Origin: Cognatiyoonia sp965661665 | GTDB taxonomy: Bacteria > Pseudomonadota > Alphaproteobacteria > Rhodobacterales > Rhodobacteraceae | Direction: 5' to 3' | Length of the DNA stretch: 64,000 nucleotides | Assembly: GCF_965661665.1 (NCBI RefSeq) | Contig: NZ_CBFIEO010000012.1 | Coordinates: 31,051-95,050, forward strand | In this document: positions 27,160-36,602 of the stretch, piece after piece | Numbering within the stretch: the stretch's first letter is position 1 | Layout of the letters: each line of letters opens with the position of its first letter | The notes under the pieces: generated by a model | What the model saw: the letters and a program-made list of their open reading frames with translations, nothing else | Database searches by the model: none | Told to the model about the DNA's origin: nothing | Translations under genes and position numbers: made by a program

Positions 27160-27813
27160 TCAATCTTTCAGCTTTGTCGTCCGCAGATACGGCAGCACGG
27201 TGGTGAACTCACCGAATTTTGCAGCCGCATCCTGGTCAGTGACGGTCGCTGGGATGATCACATCATCCCCAACGTTCCAGTTTGCAGGTGTCGCGACACC
27301 TTTGCCAGAAGAGGTCTGCAAACCATCCAATGCGCGCAGTACTTCGGCAAAGTTCCGGCCGACTGTCATTGGATAGGTCATCGACAGCTTCAACTGCTTA
27401 TCCGGACCGATGATGAAAACGGACCGCACTGTTGCGCTGTCGTTTGGCGTGCGACCATCAGGCAAATATGCCTCCGCTGGAAGCATGTCGAAGGCTTTGG
27501 AAACCTCAAGACCGACGTCTGCGATGATGGGGAAGCCCGCCTTGGTGCCTGCGACAGTTTCAATATCACCCTTCCATTTCTTGTGATCTTCAACGCCGTC
27601 AACGCTGACACCGATAACTTTCGTTCCACGCTTTTCCCATTCATCGGAAAGCTGCGCGACCGCGCCGAACTCGGTGGTGCAGACGGGTGTGAAGTCTTTT
27701 GGGTGCGAAAACAGGATCGCCCAGCTGTCACCGATCCAATCGTGCAGCGAAAAGCTGCCTTGGTCGGTTTCTACCGTCAGGTCAGGGATCGTGTCGTTAA
27801 TGCGCAGGGACAT
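27160..27813 (-). CDS. 1-Cys peroxiredoxin (Prx6 type)
   Basis: A 217-residue thiol peroxidase that reduces hydrogen peroxide and organic hydroperoxides in the cytoplasm. The peroxidatic cysteine is in the motif DFTPVCTTEF (about residues 40-49), and the C-terminal extension with PATVTDQDAAAKF and LPYLRTTK is that of the Prx6/1-Cys group. No resolving cysteine is seen. It is divergent from the aldehyde dehydrogenase gene (about 120 bases between starts) and ends in a strong terminator. Confidence 0.95.
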   Translation of the reverse strand: MSLRINDTIPDLTVETDQGSFSLHDWIGDSWAILFSHPKDFTPVCTTEFGAVAQLSDEWEKRGTKVIGVSVDGVEDHKKWKGDIETVAGTKAGFPIIADVGLEVSKAFDMLPAEAYLPDGRTPNDSATVRSVFIIGPDKQLKLSMTYPMTVGRNFAEVLRALDGLQTSSGKGVATPANWNVGDDVIIPATVTDQDAAAKFGEFTTVLPYLRTTKLKD

Positions 27814-27935
27814 ATCAATTGCTCCGTTCGTGTTGAGTTTGGCGCGAGGCTATCGCGCTTTGGCGAATGTCTCCAGCGTACTTGTGGTTGGAAAAAGAGA
27901 ATGCAAGAGTTGGTGTTCGGCAAGAGGAGAGTAAG

Positions 27936-29375
27936 ATGATCGAAGCCAAGTCATTCTACATCAACGGAGCTTGGGTTTCGCCCGAAACAGCGCGGGATCA
28001 TGATGTGATCGATCCTGCAACGGAAGAGGTTTGCGCGGTCATCTCCCTCGGCGATCAGGCAGACACGGACAAGGCGGTAGCAGCTGCGAAAACTGCGTTC
28101 CCCGCTTGGGCAGCAACACTGCCGCATAAGCGGGCGGAGTATGCCGCGAAGATCCTTGAACAGTATAAGGCACGGTCAGAAGAAATGGCCGAAGCGATCC
28201 GCATGGAAATGGGCGCGCCAATCGATCTGGCCCGTAACAGCCAAGCACCCTGTCTGTCGTGGCATGCCGAAGGCTTTCTTGAGGCGGTTGATCAGATCGA
28301 GTGGATCAAGCCACTAGGCGATCACGCCCCCAAGGACCGCATCGCGTTGGAACCCATAGGCGTGGTTGGATTGATTACGCCTTGGAACTGGCCGATGAAC
28401 CAGGTCACGCTCAAAGTGATCCCGGCTTTGATGGCCGGTTGCACGATTGTGCTGAAACCGTCGGAGGAAGCGCCGCTGTCCTCCCTCCTGTTTGCTGAAT
28501 TTGTACATGACGCGGGCGTGCCAGCTGGTGTGTTCAACCTCGTCAATGGTGACGGGATGGGCGTTGGGACACAGCTTTCTGAGCATATAGACGTTGCGAT
28601 GATCAGCTTCACCGGCTCCACCCGCGCGGGCAAGGCCATTTCCAAAACGGCTGCGGAGACGTTGAAGCGCGTCACCTTGGAGCTGGGCGGCAAAGGCGCG
28701 AATGTGATTTTTGCGGACGCCGATAAACGGACCGTGAAACGTGGAGTTCTGCACTGCATGCAAAACAGCGGTCAGTCCTGCAACGCGCCGACGCGGATGC
28801 TGGTTGAGGCGTCAATCTATGACCAGACGGTTGAGGAAGCGGTAGAAGTCGCAAATTCGGTCAAGGTCGGACCAACATCGGAGCCAGGTCGTCACATAGG
28901 ACCCGTGGTGAACAAAACCCAATGGGACAAAATCCAAGACATGATACAAGTGGGTGTCGACGAAGGTGCGCGTTTGGTGGCGGGCGGCACCGGCCTGCCC
29001 GACGGCGTAAACCGCGGGTTTTACGTCCGGCCAACTGTCTTTGCTGATGTGTCCAACGATATGCGGATCGCGCAGGAAGAGATTTTTGGCCCCGTCCTCT
29101 CGATCATCCCGTTCGAAGATGAGGCGCAGGCCATCAAGATTGCCAACGATACCGAATACGGCCTAACGAATTACGTCCAATCTCAAGACGGCGCACGGCG
29201 GAATCGCATGGCCCTCGCCCTCAAATCCGGCATGGTGGAAATGAACGGCCAATCCCGCGGCCAAGGCAGCCCGTTTGGCGGTATGAAAATGTCGGGACGC
29301 GCCCGCGAAGGCGGCGTCTGGGGCATTGAGGAGTTTTTGGAAGTGAAAGCGATTTCTGGCTGGTCAAACGACTAG
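27936..29375 (+). CDS. NAD(P)-dependent aldehyde dehydrogenase
   Basis: A 479-residue member of the aldehyde dehydrogenase superfamily. The catalytic glutamate is in TLELGGKGANVIF (about residue 246), the nucleophilic cysteine in MQNSGQSCNAPTRM (about 286), and the C-terminal EEIFGPVLSIIPF block (about 385) is normal. The ATG at 27936 has AAGAGGAG nine bases upstream; the longer open frame has no family similarity. The substrate aldehyde is not evident from the neighbours. The 3' end overlaps that of the convergent pseudouridine synthase by four bases. Confidence 0.93.
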   Translation: MIEAKSFYINGAWVSPETARDHDVIDPATEEVCAVISLGDQADTDKAVAAAKTAFPAWAATLPHKRAEYAAKILEQYKARSEEMAEAIRMEMGAPIDLARNSQAPCLSWHAEGFLEAVDQIEWIKPLGDHAPKDRIALEPIGVVGLITPWNWPMNQVTLKVIPALMAGCTIVLKPSEEAPLSSLLFAEFVHDAGVPAGVFNLVNGDGMGVGTQLSEHIDVAMISFTGSTRAGKAISKTAAETLKRVTLELGGKGANVIFADADKRTVKRGVLHCMQNSGQSCNAPTRMLVEASIYDQTVEEAVEVANSVKVGPTSEPGRHIGPVVNKTQWDKIQDMIQVGVDEGARLVAGGTGLPDGVNRGFYVRPTVFADVSNDMRIAQEEIFGPVLSIIPFEDEAQAIKIANDTEYGLTNYVQSQDGARRNRMALALKSGMVEMNGQSRGQGSPFGGMKMSGRAREGGVWGIEEFLEVKAISGWSND

Positions 29376-30019
29376 AACAGACATTTCGCCGTTACGCGCA
29401 TCCCCCTGCCTCCGTCCGGATGGCGGAATTGGAGCGTTTCGGAGTGGAGCATCAGGCGCGGGTAGCCGCGCGCTGGACCGTCCGCATAAAAGGGATCGCC
29501 CAGAATAGGGTGGCCGATCGCCTGCATGTGGACGCGTAATTGGTGGGAGCGACCGGTTTTGGGCATCAGGCGCAGGCGCGTCTCAGTCTCTGACCTTTTC
29601 ACAACGCGCCAATCCGTCACGGCAGGCTTGCCGTTCTCATGATCGACCATCTGTTTCGGGCGGTTGGGCCAATCCACGATCAGCGGCAGGTCGACAGTTC
29701 CCTCCTTCTCCGCCACCTGTCCCCAAACCCGTCCGACGTAAGTTTTCTTCATCTGGCGTTTCTCAAACTGAAGGCTGAGATGCCGCTGCGCATGGGGCGT
29801 CAGCGCAAAAATCATCACGCCGGACGTGTCACGGTCCAATCGGTGCACCAGCAAAGCCGTTGGAAAGGCGGCTTGGACGCGAGATATCAGGCAATCGCTG
29901 AGGTGTTCGCCCTTGCCCGGCACAGACAGCAATCCAGACGGTTTATCGACTAAAATCACTTCATGATCCTCATGCAGAATCACAAGTGGGTCTGTCGGGG
30001 GATTGTAGGTGTCGCTCAT
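29372..30019 (-). CDS. RluA-family pseudouridine synthase
   Basis: A 215-residue enzyme with the RluA-family catalytic motif HRLDRDTSG (about residues 59-67), preceded by VDKPSGLLSVPGKG. The C-terminal block GRSHQLRVHMQAIGHPILGDPFY lies near residue 155. There is no N-terminal S4 domain and the length is near that of RluA itself (23S rRNA U746/tRNA U32), so that target is likely but not proven. Its ATG overlaps the stop of the YggS gene (ATGA). Confidence 0.9.
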   Translation of the reverse strand: MSDTYNPPTDPLVILHEDHEVILVDKPSGLLSVPGKGEHLSDCLISRVQAAFPTALLVHRLDRDTSGVMIFALTPHAQRHLSLQFEKRQMKKTYVGRVWGQVAEKEGTVDLPLIVDWPNRPKQMVDHENGKPAVTDWRVVKRSETETRLRLMPKTGRSHQLRVHMQAIGHPILGDPFYADGPARGYPRLMLHSETLQFRHPDGGRGMRVTAKCLF

Positions 30020-30669
30020 GCAGGGGTGCGCGCCCCAAAGATTGCGGAACCGACGCGAATATGCGTAGCGCCCAACGCAATTGCGCTTTCGAAATCAGAG
30101 CTCATGCCCATTGAAAGCGCCGAAAGACCGTTACGTTTGGCGATCTTGCCAAGAAGCGCGAAGTGCAGACTGGGTTCTTCTGCAATCGGCGGGATACACA
30201 TGAGTCCCCGCACCGGCAGATCGAGTGCTTTGCATTCCGCGATGAATGCGTCCGCGTCCGCCGGCATCACGCCGGCTTTCTGGTCTTCTTCACCAGTGTT
30301 CACTTGAATGAATAAATCGGGGCAAGACCCCACCTCCTGCGCGATCCGCGCAATGGTTTTGGCCAGCTTCGGACGATCCAACGTGTGGATGGATTGTGCA
30401 AGCTCCATCGCCTGCCGGACCTTGTTGGTTTGAAGCGGACCAATCAGGTGCAAGTCGATATTGTCATAGGTTTGACGGAAATGCGGCCATTTGCTTGCAG
30501 CTTCCTGCACCCGATTCTCCCCAAAGCAGCGATGGCCTTCTGACAACACTTTTGCCACACGCTCATTCGGTTGTACTTTCGAAACTGCTATAAGCTTGAC
30601 TGTGTCAGGATCACGTCCCGCAGACTGGGCGGCTGCCGCAACCTTTGCACGAATTTCACCCAACGACAT
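30016..30669 (-). CDS. YggS family PLP-binding protein (PLP homeostasis)
   Basis: A 217-residue PLP-binding TIM-barrel protein. The PLP lysine is in KLIAVSKVQP (about residue 34), with FGENRVQEA and LSMGMSSDFESAIALGATHIRVGSAIFG as further signatures. The family buffers intracellular pyridoxal phosphate and has no known catalytic turnover. The ATG at 30669 is chosen because AGGAGG precedes it; the longer frame is not conserved. It is co-transcribed with the pseudouridine synthase. Confidence 0.95.
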   Translation of the reverse strand: MSLGEIRAKVAAAAQSAGRDPDTVKLIAVSKVQPNERVAKVLSEGHRCFGENRVQEAASKWPHFRQTYDNIDLHLIGPLQTNKVRQAMELAQSIHTLDRPKLAKTIARIAQEVGSCPDLFIQVNTGEEDQKAGVMPADADAFIAECKALDLPVRGLMCIPPIAEEPSLHFALLGKIAKRNGLSALSMGMSSDFESAIALGATHIRVGSAIFGARTPA

Positions 30670-30902
30670 ATCCAGCCTCCTGATTTGTATGACTCTTTTG
30701 GCACATAGGCGCATTTCTCTTCTCAGCAAGCGAAACGATTCTCTGGATAAGCCCCTAATGGTGTGTGACCTTCGTGCACCATTTGAACCGCGCCCTCAAT
30801 GACTCGTGGTTATTCACTTGAGTGTGCAGGCTTTAAGGATCAGTAAAACAACAATGTTGGTTCAACCGACATCTTCCGGAATGCAAACACGAGGGAAAAT
30901 CC

Positions 30903-31916
30903 ATGAAAAGCATCCTTCTGACTTCGACAGCACTGATCGGCTTTGCCGGTGCAGCGACTGCTGGTGGTCACACATCTTTTGGCTTTAGCGGTGAAGCTTC
31001 TGCTGAATACAATACAGAGACAGGTTACTCTACATCCATCGAAGCAACTGCAACGATGACCGCTGTACTGGACAATGGTCTGACAGCAACTGCAGAGCTG
31101 ACATTTGACCCCAACGAAGGCGTTACAGATGAAGTCACATCTGGCTCCATCACTTTGTCCAACGACTCTGGGAGCCTCACATTCGGCACAGGTCTCGACG
31201 GCGCAGTCTTCACAGCAACTGGTGATGACTACCTCGACGGCATCCAGGACGGCGAAGAAGGCGTTGACGGTGTTGTTGGCTCCATGAACGTTGGTGCTGC
31301 GACTGTAACCGTCTCCCTGCCAGTAGCTGAAGGCGGGGTCGCTTCTACAGACGATCTCGAAATCGGTGTCACAACTGACGTTGGCGGTTTCGCCGTTGGC
31401 TTCGGTATCTTGGGCAGCGGTGACTACGCATTGACTGGTTCCGGCACTGTCGGTGGCGCAGATCTGTCCTTCGGCATGTCCAGCGACGACGAGTGGGACG
31501 TAGGTGTTGATATCACAACTGGCGCAGTTACTCTCTCCGCTTCTACAGACGAAGCTGAAGCTTGGACTATTGGCGCAGCTTACGCTGCTGGCGAATACTC
31601 CGCTGGTATTGAATACAACGCTGACGAGACCTGGGAAGTTACTGCAGGTTACGCTGCTGGCGGAATCGCAGTTGACGTAGCATTCACCGATGCATCCGTT
31701 ATGACACTTGGCGCAACATACGATATGGGCGATGGCCTCGTAGTTGGCGCAGGTATCGAAAATGCGGACAACAACGCATATGCATTCGCTGAGTACACAC
31801 TTGGCGGGGGCGCATCTGCTTACGTCGAGTACGCCGACGGTGACATGGAAGAAGTTGGTCCGTCCGAGCGTGACATCGCTGACGGCACAACTGTAGGTGT
31901 TTCCTTCGAATTCTAA
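30903..31916 (+). CDS. Outer-membrane porin
   Basis: A 337-residue protein with a 20-residue signal peptide (cut after ATA) and alternating beta-strand sequence rich in Gly, Ala, Thr and acidic residues. It ends in phenylalanine (GVSFEF), the outer-membrane beta-barrel signature. The first strand (TSFGFSGEASAEYN) is typical of alphaproteobacterial general porins. Codon choice is strongly biased, as in highly expressed genes, and the gene has a long leader and its own terminator. It allows diffusion of small solutes across the outer membrane. Confidence 0.9.
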   Translation: MKSILLTSTALIGFAGAATAGGHTSFGFSGEASAEYNTETGYSTSIEATATMTAVLDNGLTATAELTFDPNEGVTDEVTSGSITLSNDSGSLTFGTGLDGAVFTATGDDYLDGIQDGEEGVDGVVGSMNVGAATVTVSLPVAEGGVASTDDLEIGVTTDVGGFAVGFGILGSGDYALTGSGTVGGADLSFGMSSDDEWDVGVDITTGAVTLSASTDEAEAWTIGAAYAAGEYSAGIEYNADETWEVTAGYAAGGIAVDVAFTDASVMTLGATYDMGDGLVVGAGIENADNNAYAFAEYTLGGGASAYVEYADGDMEEVGPSERDIADGTTVGVSFEF

Positions 31917-31939
31917 TCGAAGTTAACAACGTGATAGTT

Positions 31940-31972
31940 AGAGCGGTCCTTTAGGGCCGCTCTTTCTTTTTG
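31940..31972 (+). terminator. Intrinsic terminator after the porin gene
   Basis: Stem AGAGCGGTCC with GGGCCGCTCT (one G-U pair), loop of about four bases, tail TTCTTTTT. Confidence 0.9.
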
Positions 31973-32057
31973 AGGGAACGGTCCCTGCCTCTTGTGACAA
32001 ACGCCTTGCTTCGTTAGACATTTTGCAACGTTGACACGTCAAAGGTGGAATTTAGGG

Positions 32058-32498
32058 ATGATGGCTTCGATCAGTTTGAAAGCAACGGCGGTATTGGCCA
32101 TCTTGGCACTCCCCGCCTGCAGCACCTTGGGAAGCCTTGGCTTTGGCGCATCCAGCAATGATGGCGCCACACGGCAAGCCTCCCGCGTGCGCGGGGCGGA
32201 GACTGTGGCCGTCAATCGCTACCTCTGGGCCGCTTCTTTGGATGTTTTGAATTTCCTGCCAATTCAAAGCGTTGACCCCTTCACCGGCGTCATCGCGACA
32301 GGATTCGGCACACCCCCCGGCGGATCACGCGCCTATCGTGCGACGGTCTATATCACCGATCCAGCGCTTGATGCACGGTCACTGAATGTCGCGCTTCAAA
32401 CACGCAGTGGACCGGTCGCCGCAGAGACTCAGCGCGCCATTGAAGATGCAATCCTTTCCCGCGCGCGCGAACTCCGCTCCGCCGACGGACTACTTTAA
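32058..32498 (+). CDS. DUF3576 lipoprotein
   Basis: A 146-residue predicted outer-membrane or periplasmic lipoprotein: hydrophobic leader then lipobox LPAC (Cys near residue 20). The mature part has the family block VNRYLWAASLDVLNFLPIQSVDPFTGVIATGFG, and the C-terminal part (YRATVYITDPALDARSLNV) resembles a small beta-domain. The first of two consecutive ATG codons is taken, after AAGGTGG; an upstream TTG is possible. It precedes leuS and the LPS-assembly gene lptE, the usual order in Rhodobacteraceae, which suggests an envelope role; function unknown. Confidence 0.85.
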   Translation: MMASISLKATAVLAILALPACSTLGSLGFGASSNDGATRQASRVRGAETVAVNRYLWAASLDVLNFLPIQSVDPFTGVIATGFGTPPGGSRAYRATVYITDPALDARSLNVALQTRSGPVAAETQRAIEDAILSRARELRSADGLL

Positions 32499-32570
32499 CG
32501 GCCCACCCGCCATTGCCCTGACATGACCGCCGGGCCAATCGCCCGGCGTTTGCACATAAGAAACAAGAGA

Positions 32571-35105
32571 ATGTCCAACTACACACCTTCCGACATTGAA
32601 CCGAAATGGCAGGCCGCTTGGAACGAGGCGGAGACCTTCAAAGCGGTTCGCAGCGACGACAATCCAAAGTACTACGTGCTTGAGATGTTCCCCTACCCCT
32701 CCGGCCGGATCCACATGGGTCACGTGCGGAACTACACGATGGGTGACGTGATCGCGCGATATAAGCTGTCGACCGGTCACAATGTGCTGCACCCGATGGG
32801 CTGGGACGCTTTCGGGATGCCAGCAGAGAATGCGGCGATGGCGATTGGAGGCCATCCGAAAGACTGGACCTACCAAAACATTGCCGACATGCGCGATCAG
32901 ATGAAACCGATGGGCTGGTCGCTTGATTGGACCCGCGAGTTTGCGACTTGTGATCCAGAATACTACGGCCAGCAGCAGGCGATGTTTATCGACATGCTAG
33001 ACAAGGGTTTGGTCTATCGCAAGAACGCGGTCGTCAACTGGGACCCTGTCGATATGACCGTTCTGGCGAACGAACAGGTGATCGACGGCAAAGGCTGGCG
33101 CTCTGGCGCGGATGTGGAACGGCGCGAGCTGACCCAGTGGTTCTTCAAAATCTCCGACTATTCGGAGGAGCTGTTGAACGCTCTGGACGGGTTGGAAAAC
33201 TGGCCCGCCAAGGTACGACTGATGCAGGATAACTGGATCGGCAAATCGCGCGGCCTGCAATTCAGTTTTCAGCGCACCGATGGCGGCGCCCCGATTGATG
33301 TCTATACAACTCGGCCCGACACGCTGAACGGTGCGTCCTTTGTTGGAATTTCGCCCGATCACCCGCTCGCCAAAGAACTTGCCGCGCAAAATGACGCTGT
33401 TTCCGCGTTCCGTGCGGAATGTGCGAAGGGTGGCACTACGGCGGAGGAGCTGGAAACCGGCGAAAAGCTAGGTTTTGATACCGGCATCACCGTCCAACAC
33501 CCGTTGAACCCTGACTGGCACTTACCCGTCTGGATCGCGAACTTTATCCTAATGGACTACGGCACAGGCGCCATCTTCGCTTGTCCGGCCCATGATCAGC
33601 GCGATTTGGACTTCTGCCGGAAGTACGATTTGCCCGTCATCGACACGTTCTTCGCTTTGGAAAACGACACACCAGTTAGGAATGAAGCCTTCGTGCCGCC
33701 TAAGGATGAGGTTGTCCGCTGGGTGAACCATTTTGCTGGTTTGAAAGAGGCGACCGGGCAGGCCGCCATTGACAAGACCATCGATTTTGCAGAACGCGAA
33801 GGCTGGGGCACTGGCAAGACACAGTTCCGCCTGCGCGATTGGGGTCTGAGCCGCCAGCGTTATTGGGGGTGCCCGATTCCTATCGTCCATTGTGATGATT
33901 GCGGCGTTGTCCCAGAAAAGAAAGAGAATTTACCAGTTCGCTTGCCTGACGATGTCACTTTTGATGTCCCCGGCAATCCGCTGGACCGCCACCCGACATG
34001 GCGTGACTGCGCCTGCCCGTCTTGCGGTAAGCCCGCCAAGCGGGAAACCGATACCATGGACACGTTCGTCGACTCCTCTTGGTACTATGCGCGGTTCACA
34101 TCACCACGGGCGGAGACTCCGGTTGATCTGGACGATGCCAGCTATTGGATGAATGTCGATCAGTACATCGGTGGGATAGAGCACGCGATCTTGCACCTGC
34201 TCTATTCCCGTTTCTTTGCACGCGCTATGAACAAGACCGGTCATCTGCCGCAAGGGACCAAGGAGCCGTTTGATGCGCTCTTCACCCAAGGCATGGTGAC
34301 GCATGAGATTTATCAAACGCGCGACGACCAGGGACGCCCTGTCTATCACCTTCCCGAAGACGTGAGCGATGGAAAGCTGGCCGATGGGACAGCGGTTGCG
34401 ATCATTCCGTCCGCCAAGATGTCAAAGTCCAAAAAGAACGTCGTCGATCCAGTGAACATCGTCAGCGCCTATGGCGCCGACACCGCCCGCTGGTTCGTTT
34501 TGTCCGACAGCCCGCCGGAGCGGGACGTGGAGTGGACCGCCTCTGGCGCGGATGCGGCGTTCAAATTCTTGAACCGCATCTACCGCATGGCGACCGAGAT
34601 TGCTGCATTGGACAGCGGCAATGGCGCTCAGGATGAAAACCTGCTGCGCGCTATGCACAAAGCCACCCAAGACGTCACCAATGGCGTCGAGAGTTTTGGA
34701 TTTAATGCAGCGATTGCAAAGCTTTACGCTTATGCCAACGTAGTCCAGAAAGCCAAAGCAGGCGGTGATGCAAAGCGTAAGGCGATGGTCACACTAGCAC
34801 ATCTGATGTCACCTTTCACCCCGCATTTATCTGAAGAGATTTGGCAGATGTTTGGTGGTGAAGGTCTCATCGCAAATGCTCCGTGGCCTGTGGCGGACGA
34901 GGCCATGCTGGTCGAAGACACCGTGACCATGCCAATCCAAGTGAACGGCAAACGTCGGTCAGAAATCGCCGTCGCCAAAGACATGCCCAAGCATGAGATT
35001 GAAAAACTCTCCTTAGAACAGGAAGGTGTTGTGCGCGCGCTTGATGGTGCGACACCGAAAAAGATCATCGTGGTCCCAGGACGGATTGTTAATATTGTCA
35101 TTTGA
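32571..35105 (+). CDS. leuS: Leucyl-tRNA synthetase
   Basis: An 844-residue class I aminoacyl-tRNA synthetase charging tRNA-Leu. The HIGH motif is present as HMGH (within YPSGRIHMGHVRNYTMGD, about residue 45), the editing domain follows, and the KMSKS loop is AKMSKSKKNVVDP near residue 620. Length and order are standard. The ATG at 32571 follows AGAGA; the longer frame upstream has no family match. It begins 72 bases after the DUF3576 gene and ends at or inside the lptE start. Confidence 0.98.
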   Translation: MSNYTPSDIEPKWQAAWNEAETFKAVRSDDNPKYYVLEMFPYPSGRIHMGHVRNYTMGDVIARYKLSTGHNVLHPMGWDAFGMPAENAAMAIGGHPKDWTYQNIADMRDQMKPMGWSLDWTREFATCDPEYYGQQQAMFIDMLDKGLVYRKNAVVNWDPVDMTVLANEQVIDGKGWRSGADVERRELTQWFFKISDYSEELLNALDGLENWPAKVRLMQDNWIGKSRGLQFSFQRTDGGAPIDVYTTRPDTLNGASFVGISPDHPLAKELAAQNDAVSAFRAECAKGGTTAEELETGEKLGFDTGITVQHPLNPDWHLPVWIANFILMDYGTGAIFACPAHDQRDLDFCRKYDLPVIDTFFALENDTPVRNEAFVPPKDEVVRWVNHFAGLKEATGQAAIDKTIDFAEREGWGTGKTQFRLRDWGLSRQRYWGCPIPIVHCDDCGVVPEKKENLPVRLPDDVTFDVPGNPLDRHPTWRDCACPSCGKPAKRETDTMDTFVDSSWYYARFTSPRAETPVDLDDASYWMNVDQYIGGIEHAILHLLYSRFFARAMNKTGHLPQGTKEPFDALFTQGMVTHEIYQTRDDQGRPVYHLPEDVSDGKLADGTAVAIIPSAKMSKSKKNVVDPVNIVSAYGADTARWFVLSDSPPERDVEWTASGADAAFKFLNRIYRMATEIAALDSGNGAQDENLLRAMHKATQDVTNGVESFGFNAAIAKLYAYANVVQKAKAGGDAKRKAMVTLAHLMSPFTPHLSEEIWQMFGGEGLIANAPWPVADEAMLVEDTVTMPIQVNGKRRSEIAVAKDMPKHEIEKLSLEQEGVVRALDGATPKKIIVVPGRIVNIVI

Positions 35106-35583
35106 TGCAGTGACCCCTGACCGCCGACGGCGCTTTGCCCTTTTGGGGCTTGTGGCGCTTGGCGGCTGCGGGTTCACGCCGCTTTATGGCACAGGCGGCG
35201 CAGGTCGTGCGTTGCAGGGACAGCTGCGGTTCGTCACGCCGGAGACGGAACTTGGCTTTCGCGTGCGGCGCGACTTGGTTTCGCGGTTTGGCGAACCGGA
35301 GGCCAGCGCAACAGAGGTGTCGATCACACTCTCCGAGACAAGCAGCGCCGCTGCGGTTACCTCCGATGGGGACACGACGCGGTTTGACATCACGGGGATT
35401 GCAAACTGGTCAGCCCCTTCCACTGGTTTATCCGGCAAAGTTCAGTCCTTCACGGGCTATTCCGCAACCGGATCAACCGTGGCCACCCAAGCGGCAGAAC
35501 GGGATGCGCGGGCGCGCTTAGCGCAGATCCTGGCCGACCAATTGGCCGTCGATCTGATAGTCGTACTTGGGGCGCCCTCATGA
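35095..35583 (+). CDS. lptE: LPS assembly lipoprotein LptE
   Basis: A small lipoprotein of 157-162 residues: the N-terminus ends in lipobox LGGCGF, followed by TPLYGTGG, characteristic of LptE (formerly RlpB). It partners LptD in inserting LPS into the outer membrane. The start is uncertain: TTG at 35095, overlapping leuS by 11 bases, or GTG at 35110, just after the leuS stop. The TTG is given because a GGACGG stretch precedes it. The stop overlaps holA by four bases; the leuS-lptE-holA order is conserved in proteobacteria. Confidence 0.88.
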   Translation: MSFDAVTPDRRRRFALLGLVALGGCGFTPLYGTGGAGRALQGQLRFVTPETELGFRVRRDLVSRFGEPEASATEVSITLSETSSAAAVTSDGDTTRFDITGIANWSAPSTGLSGKVQSFTGYSATGSTVATQAAERDARARLAQILADQLAVDLIVVLGAPS

Positions 35584-36602
35584 AACTGACGGGCCGCGAC
35601 GCGGCGGCCTATCTCAAGAAGCCGCACCCATCGTATGCTGGCTTGCTGATCTTTGGCGCCGATCCAATGCGTGTGGCGACACAGCGGCAGGCGGTCATCG
35701 CCTCCCTCGTCGGTCCGCAAGGTGAGGAGGAAATGCGCCTTACCCGCATGAACGGGGCCGAGTTACGCAGAGATCCCGCCATGCTCAACGATGCGCTCAA
35801 AGCGCAAGGCTTCTTTCCAGGCCACCGCGTCGCATTTGTGGAGGATGCCAGCGAAGGATTGTCAAAAGCGCTTGGTGCCGCCTTGGAAGATTGGCAGCCG
35901 GGCGACGCTCAGATCGTTGTCACCGCAGGACAACTGACAACGAAGTCAGCGCTTCGTAAGGTGTTTGAGGGGCATCCAGCGGCTGTAGCGATTGGAATTT
36001 ATGATGACCCGCCGACCCGCGGGGATATCGAGGCGAGCTTGGTCGAAAACGGTCTCACCGTGCCGAACCGCGATGTGATGGATGCGATCATGGCATTAGG
36101 CAGCACGCTTGAGCCCGGTGATTTTCGTCAGACCTTAGAAAAGCTGTCGCTTTACAAGTGGGGCGATGACACGCCGTTGACGACGGATGATATCGCCGCC
36201 TGTGCGCCGCAGGGGGCGGAGGTGGACATCGACGACATCCTAGATGTTGTGACGTTTGGGCGGCCCGATCAGTTGGGTCCAGCTTTGCGCAACCTTTATG
36301 CGCAAGGCGTGACGCCTGTGACGCTTTGCATCGGCGCGACGCGGCATTTTCGGCGTTTGCATGTCGTCGCCTCTGATCCGGGCGGTCCGGGGTCCGGTGT
36401 GGGCAAGCTGCGCCCGCCTGTGTATGGCCCACGGCGGGATAAGATTGCGCGGCAAGCGGGCAGTTGGGGCCGTGACCGTCTGGAGAAGGCATTGACCGCA
36501 CTGACCGACACCGACCTTCAGTTGCGTTCGGCAAGCACAGCGCCGCAATTGGCCCTGATGGAGCGCACGTTGATCCGCCTCGCCATGATGGGCAAACGCT
36601 AG
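35580..36602 (+). CDS. holA: DNA polymerase III delta subunit
   Basis: A 340-residue AAA+-like clamp-loader subunit that opens the beta sliding clamp. Similarity is recognisable in the N-terminal segment (LLIFGADPMRVATQRQAV), the clamp-binding region (DALKAQGFFPGHRVAFVEDA) and the C-terminal collar domain (LATFPRE-like region replaced by TLCIGATRHFRRLHVV). Position after lptE supports the call. Its stop overlaps the convergent flavoprotein stop by four bases. Confidence 0.93.
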   Translation: MKLTGRDAAAYLKKPHPSYAGLLIFGADPMRVATQRQAVIASLVGPQGEEEMRLTRMNGAELRRDPAMLNDALKAQGFFPGHRVAFVEDASEGLSKALGAALEDWQPGDAQIVVTAGQLTTKSALRKVFEGHPAAVAIGIYDDPPTRGDIEASLVENGLTVPNRDVMDAIMALGSTLEPGDFRQTLEKLSLYKWGDDTPLTTDDIAACAPQGAEVDIDDILDVVTFGRPDQLGPALRNLYAQGVTPVTLCIGATRHFRRLHVVASDPGGPGSGVGKLRPPVYGPRRDKIARQAGSWGRDRLEKALTALTDTDLQLRSASTAPQLALMERTLIRLAMMGKR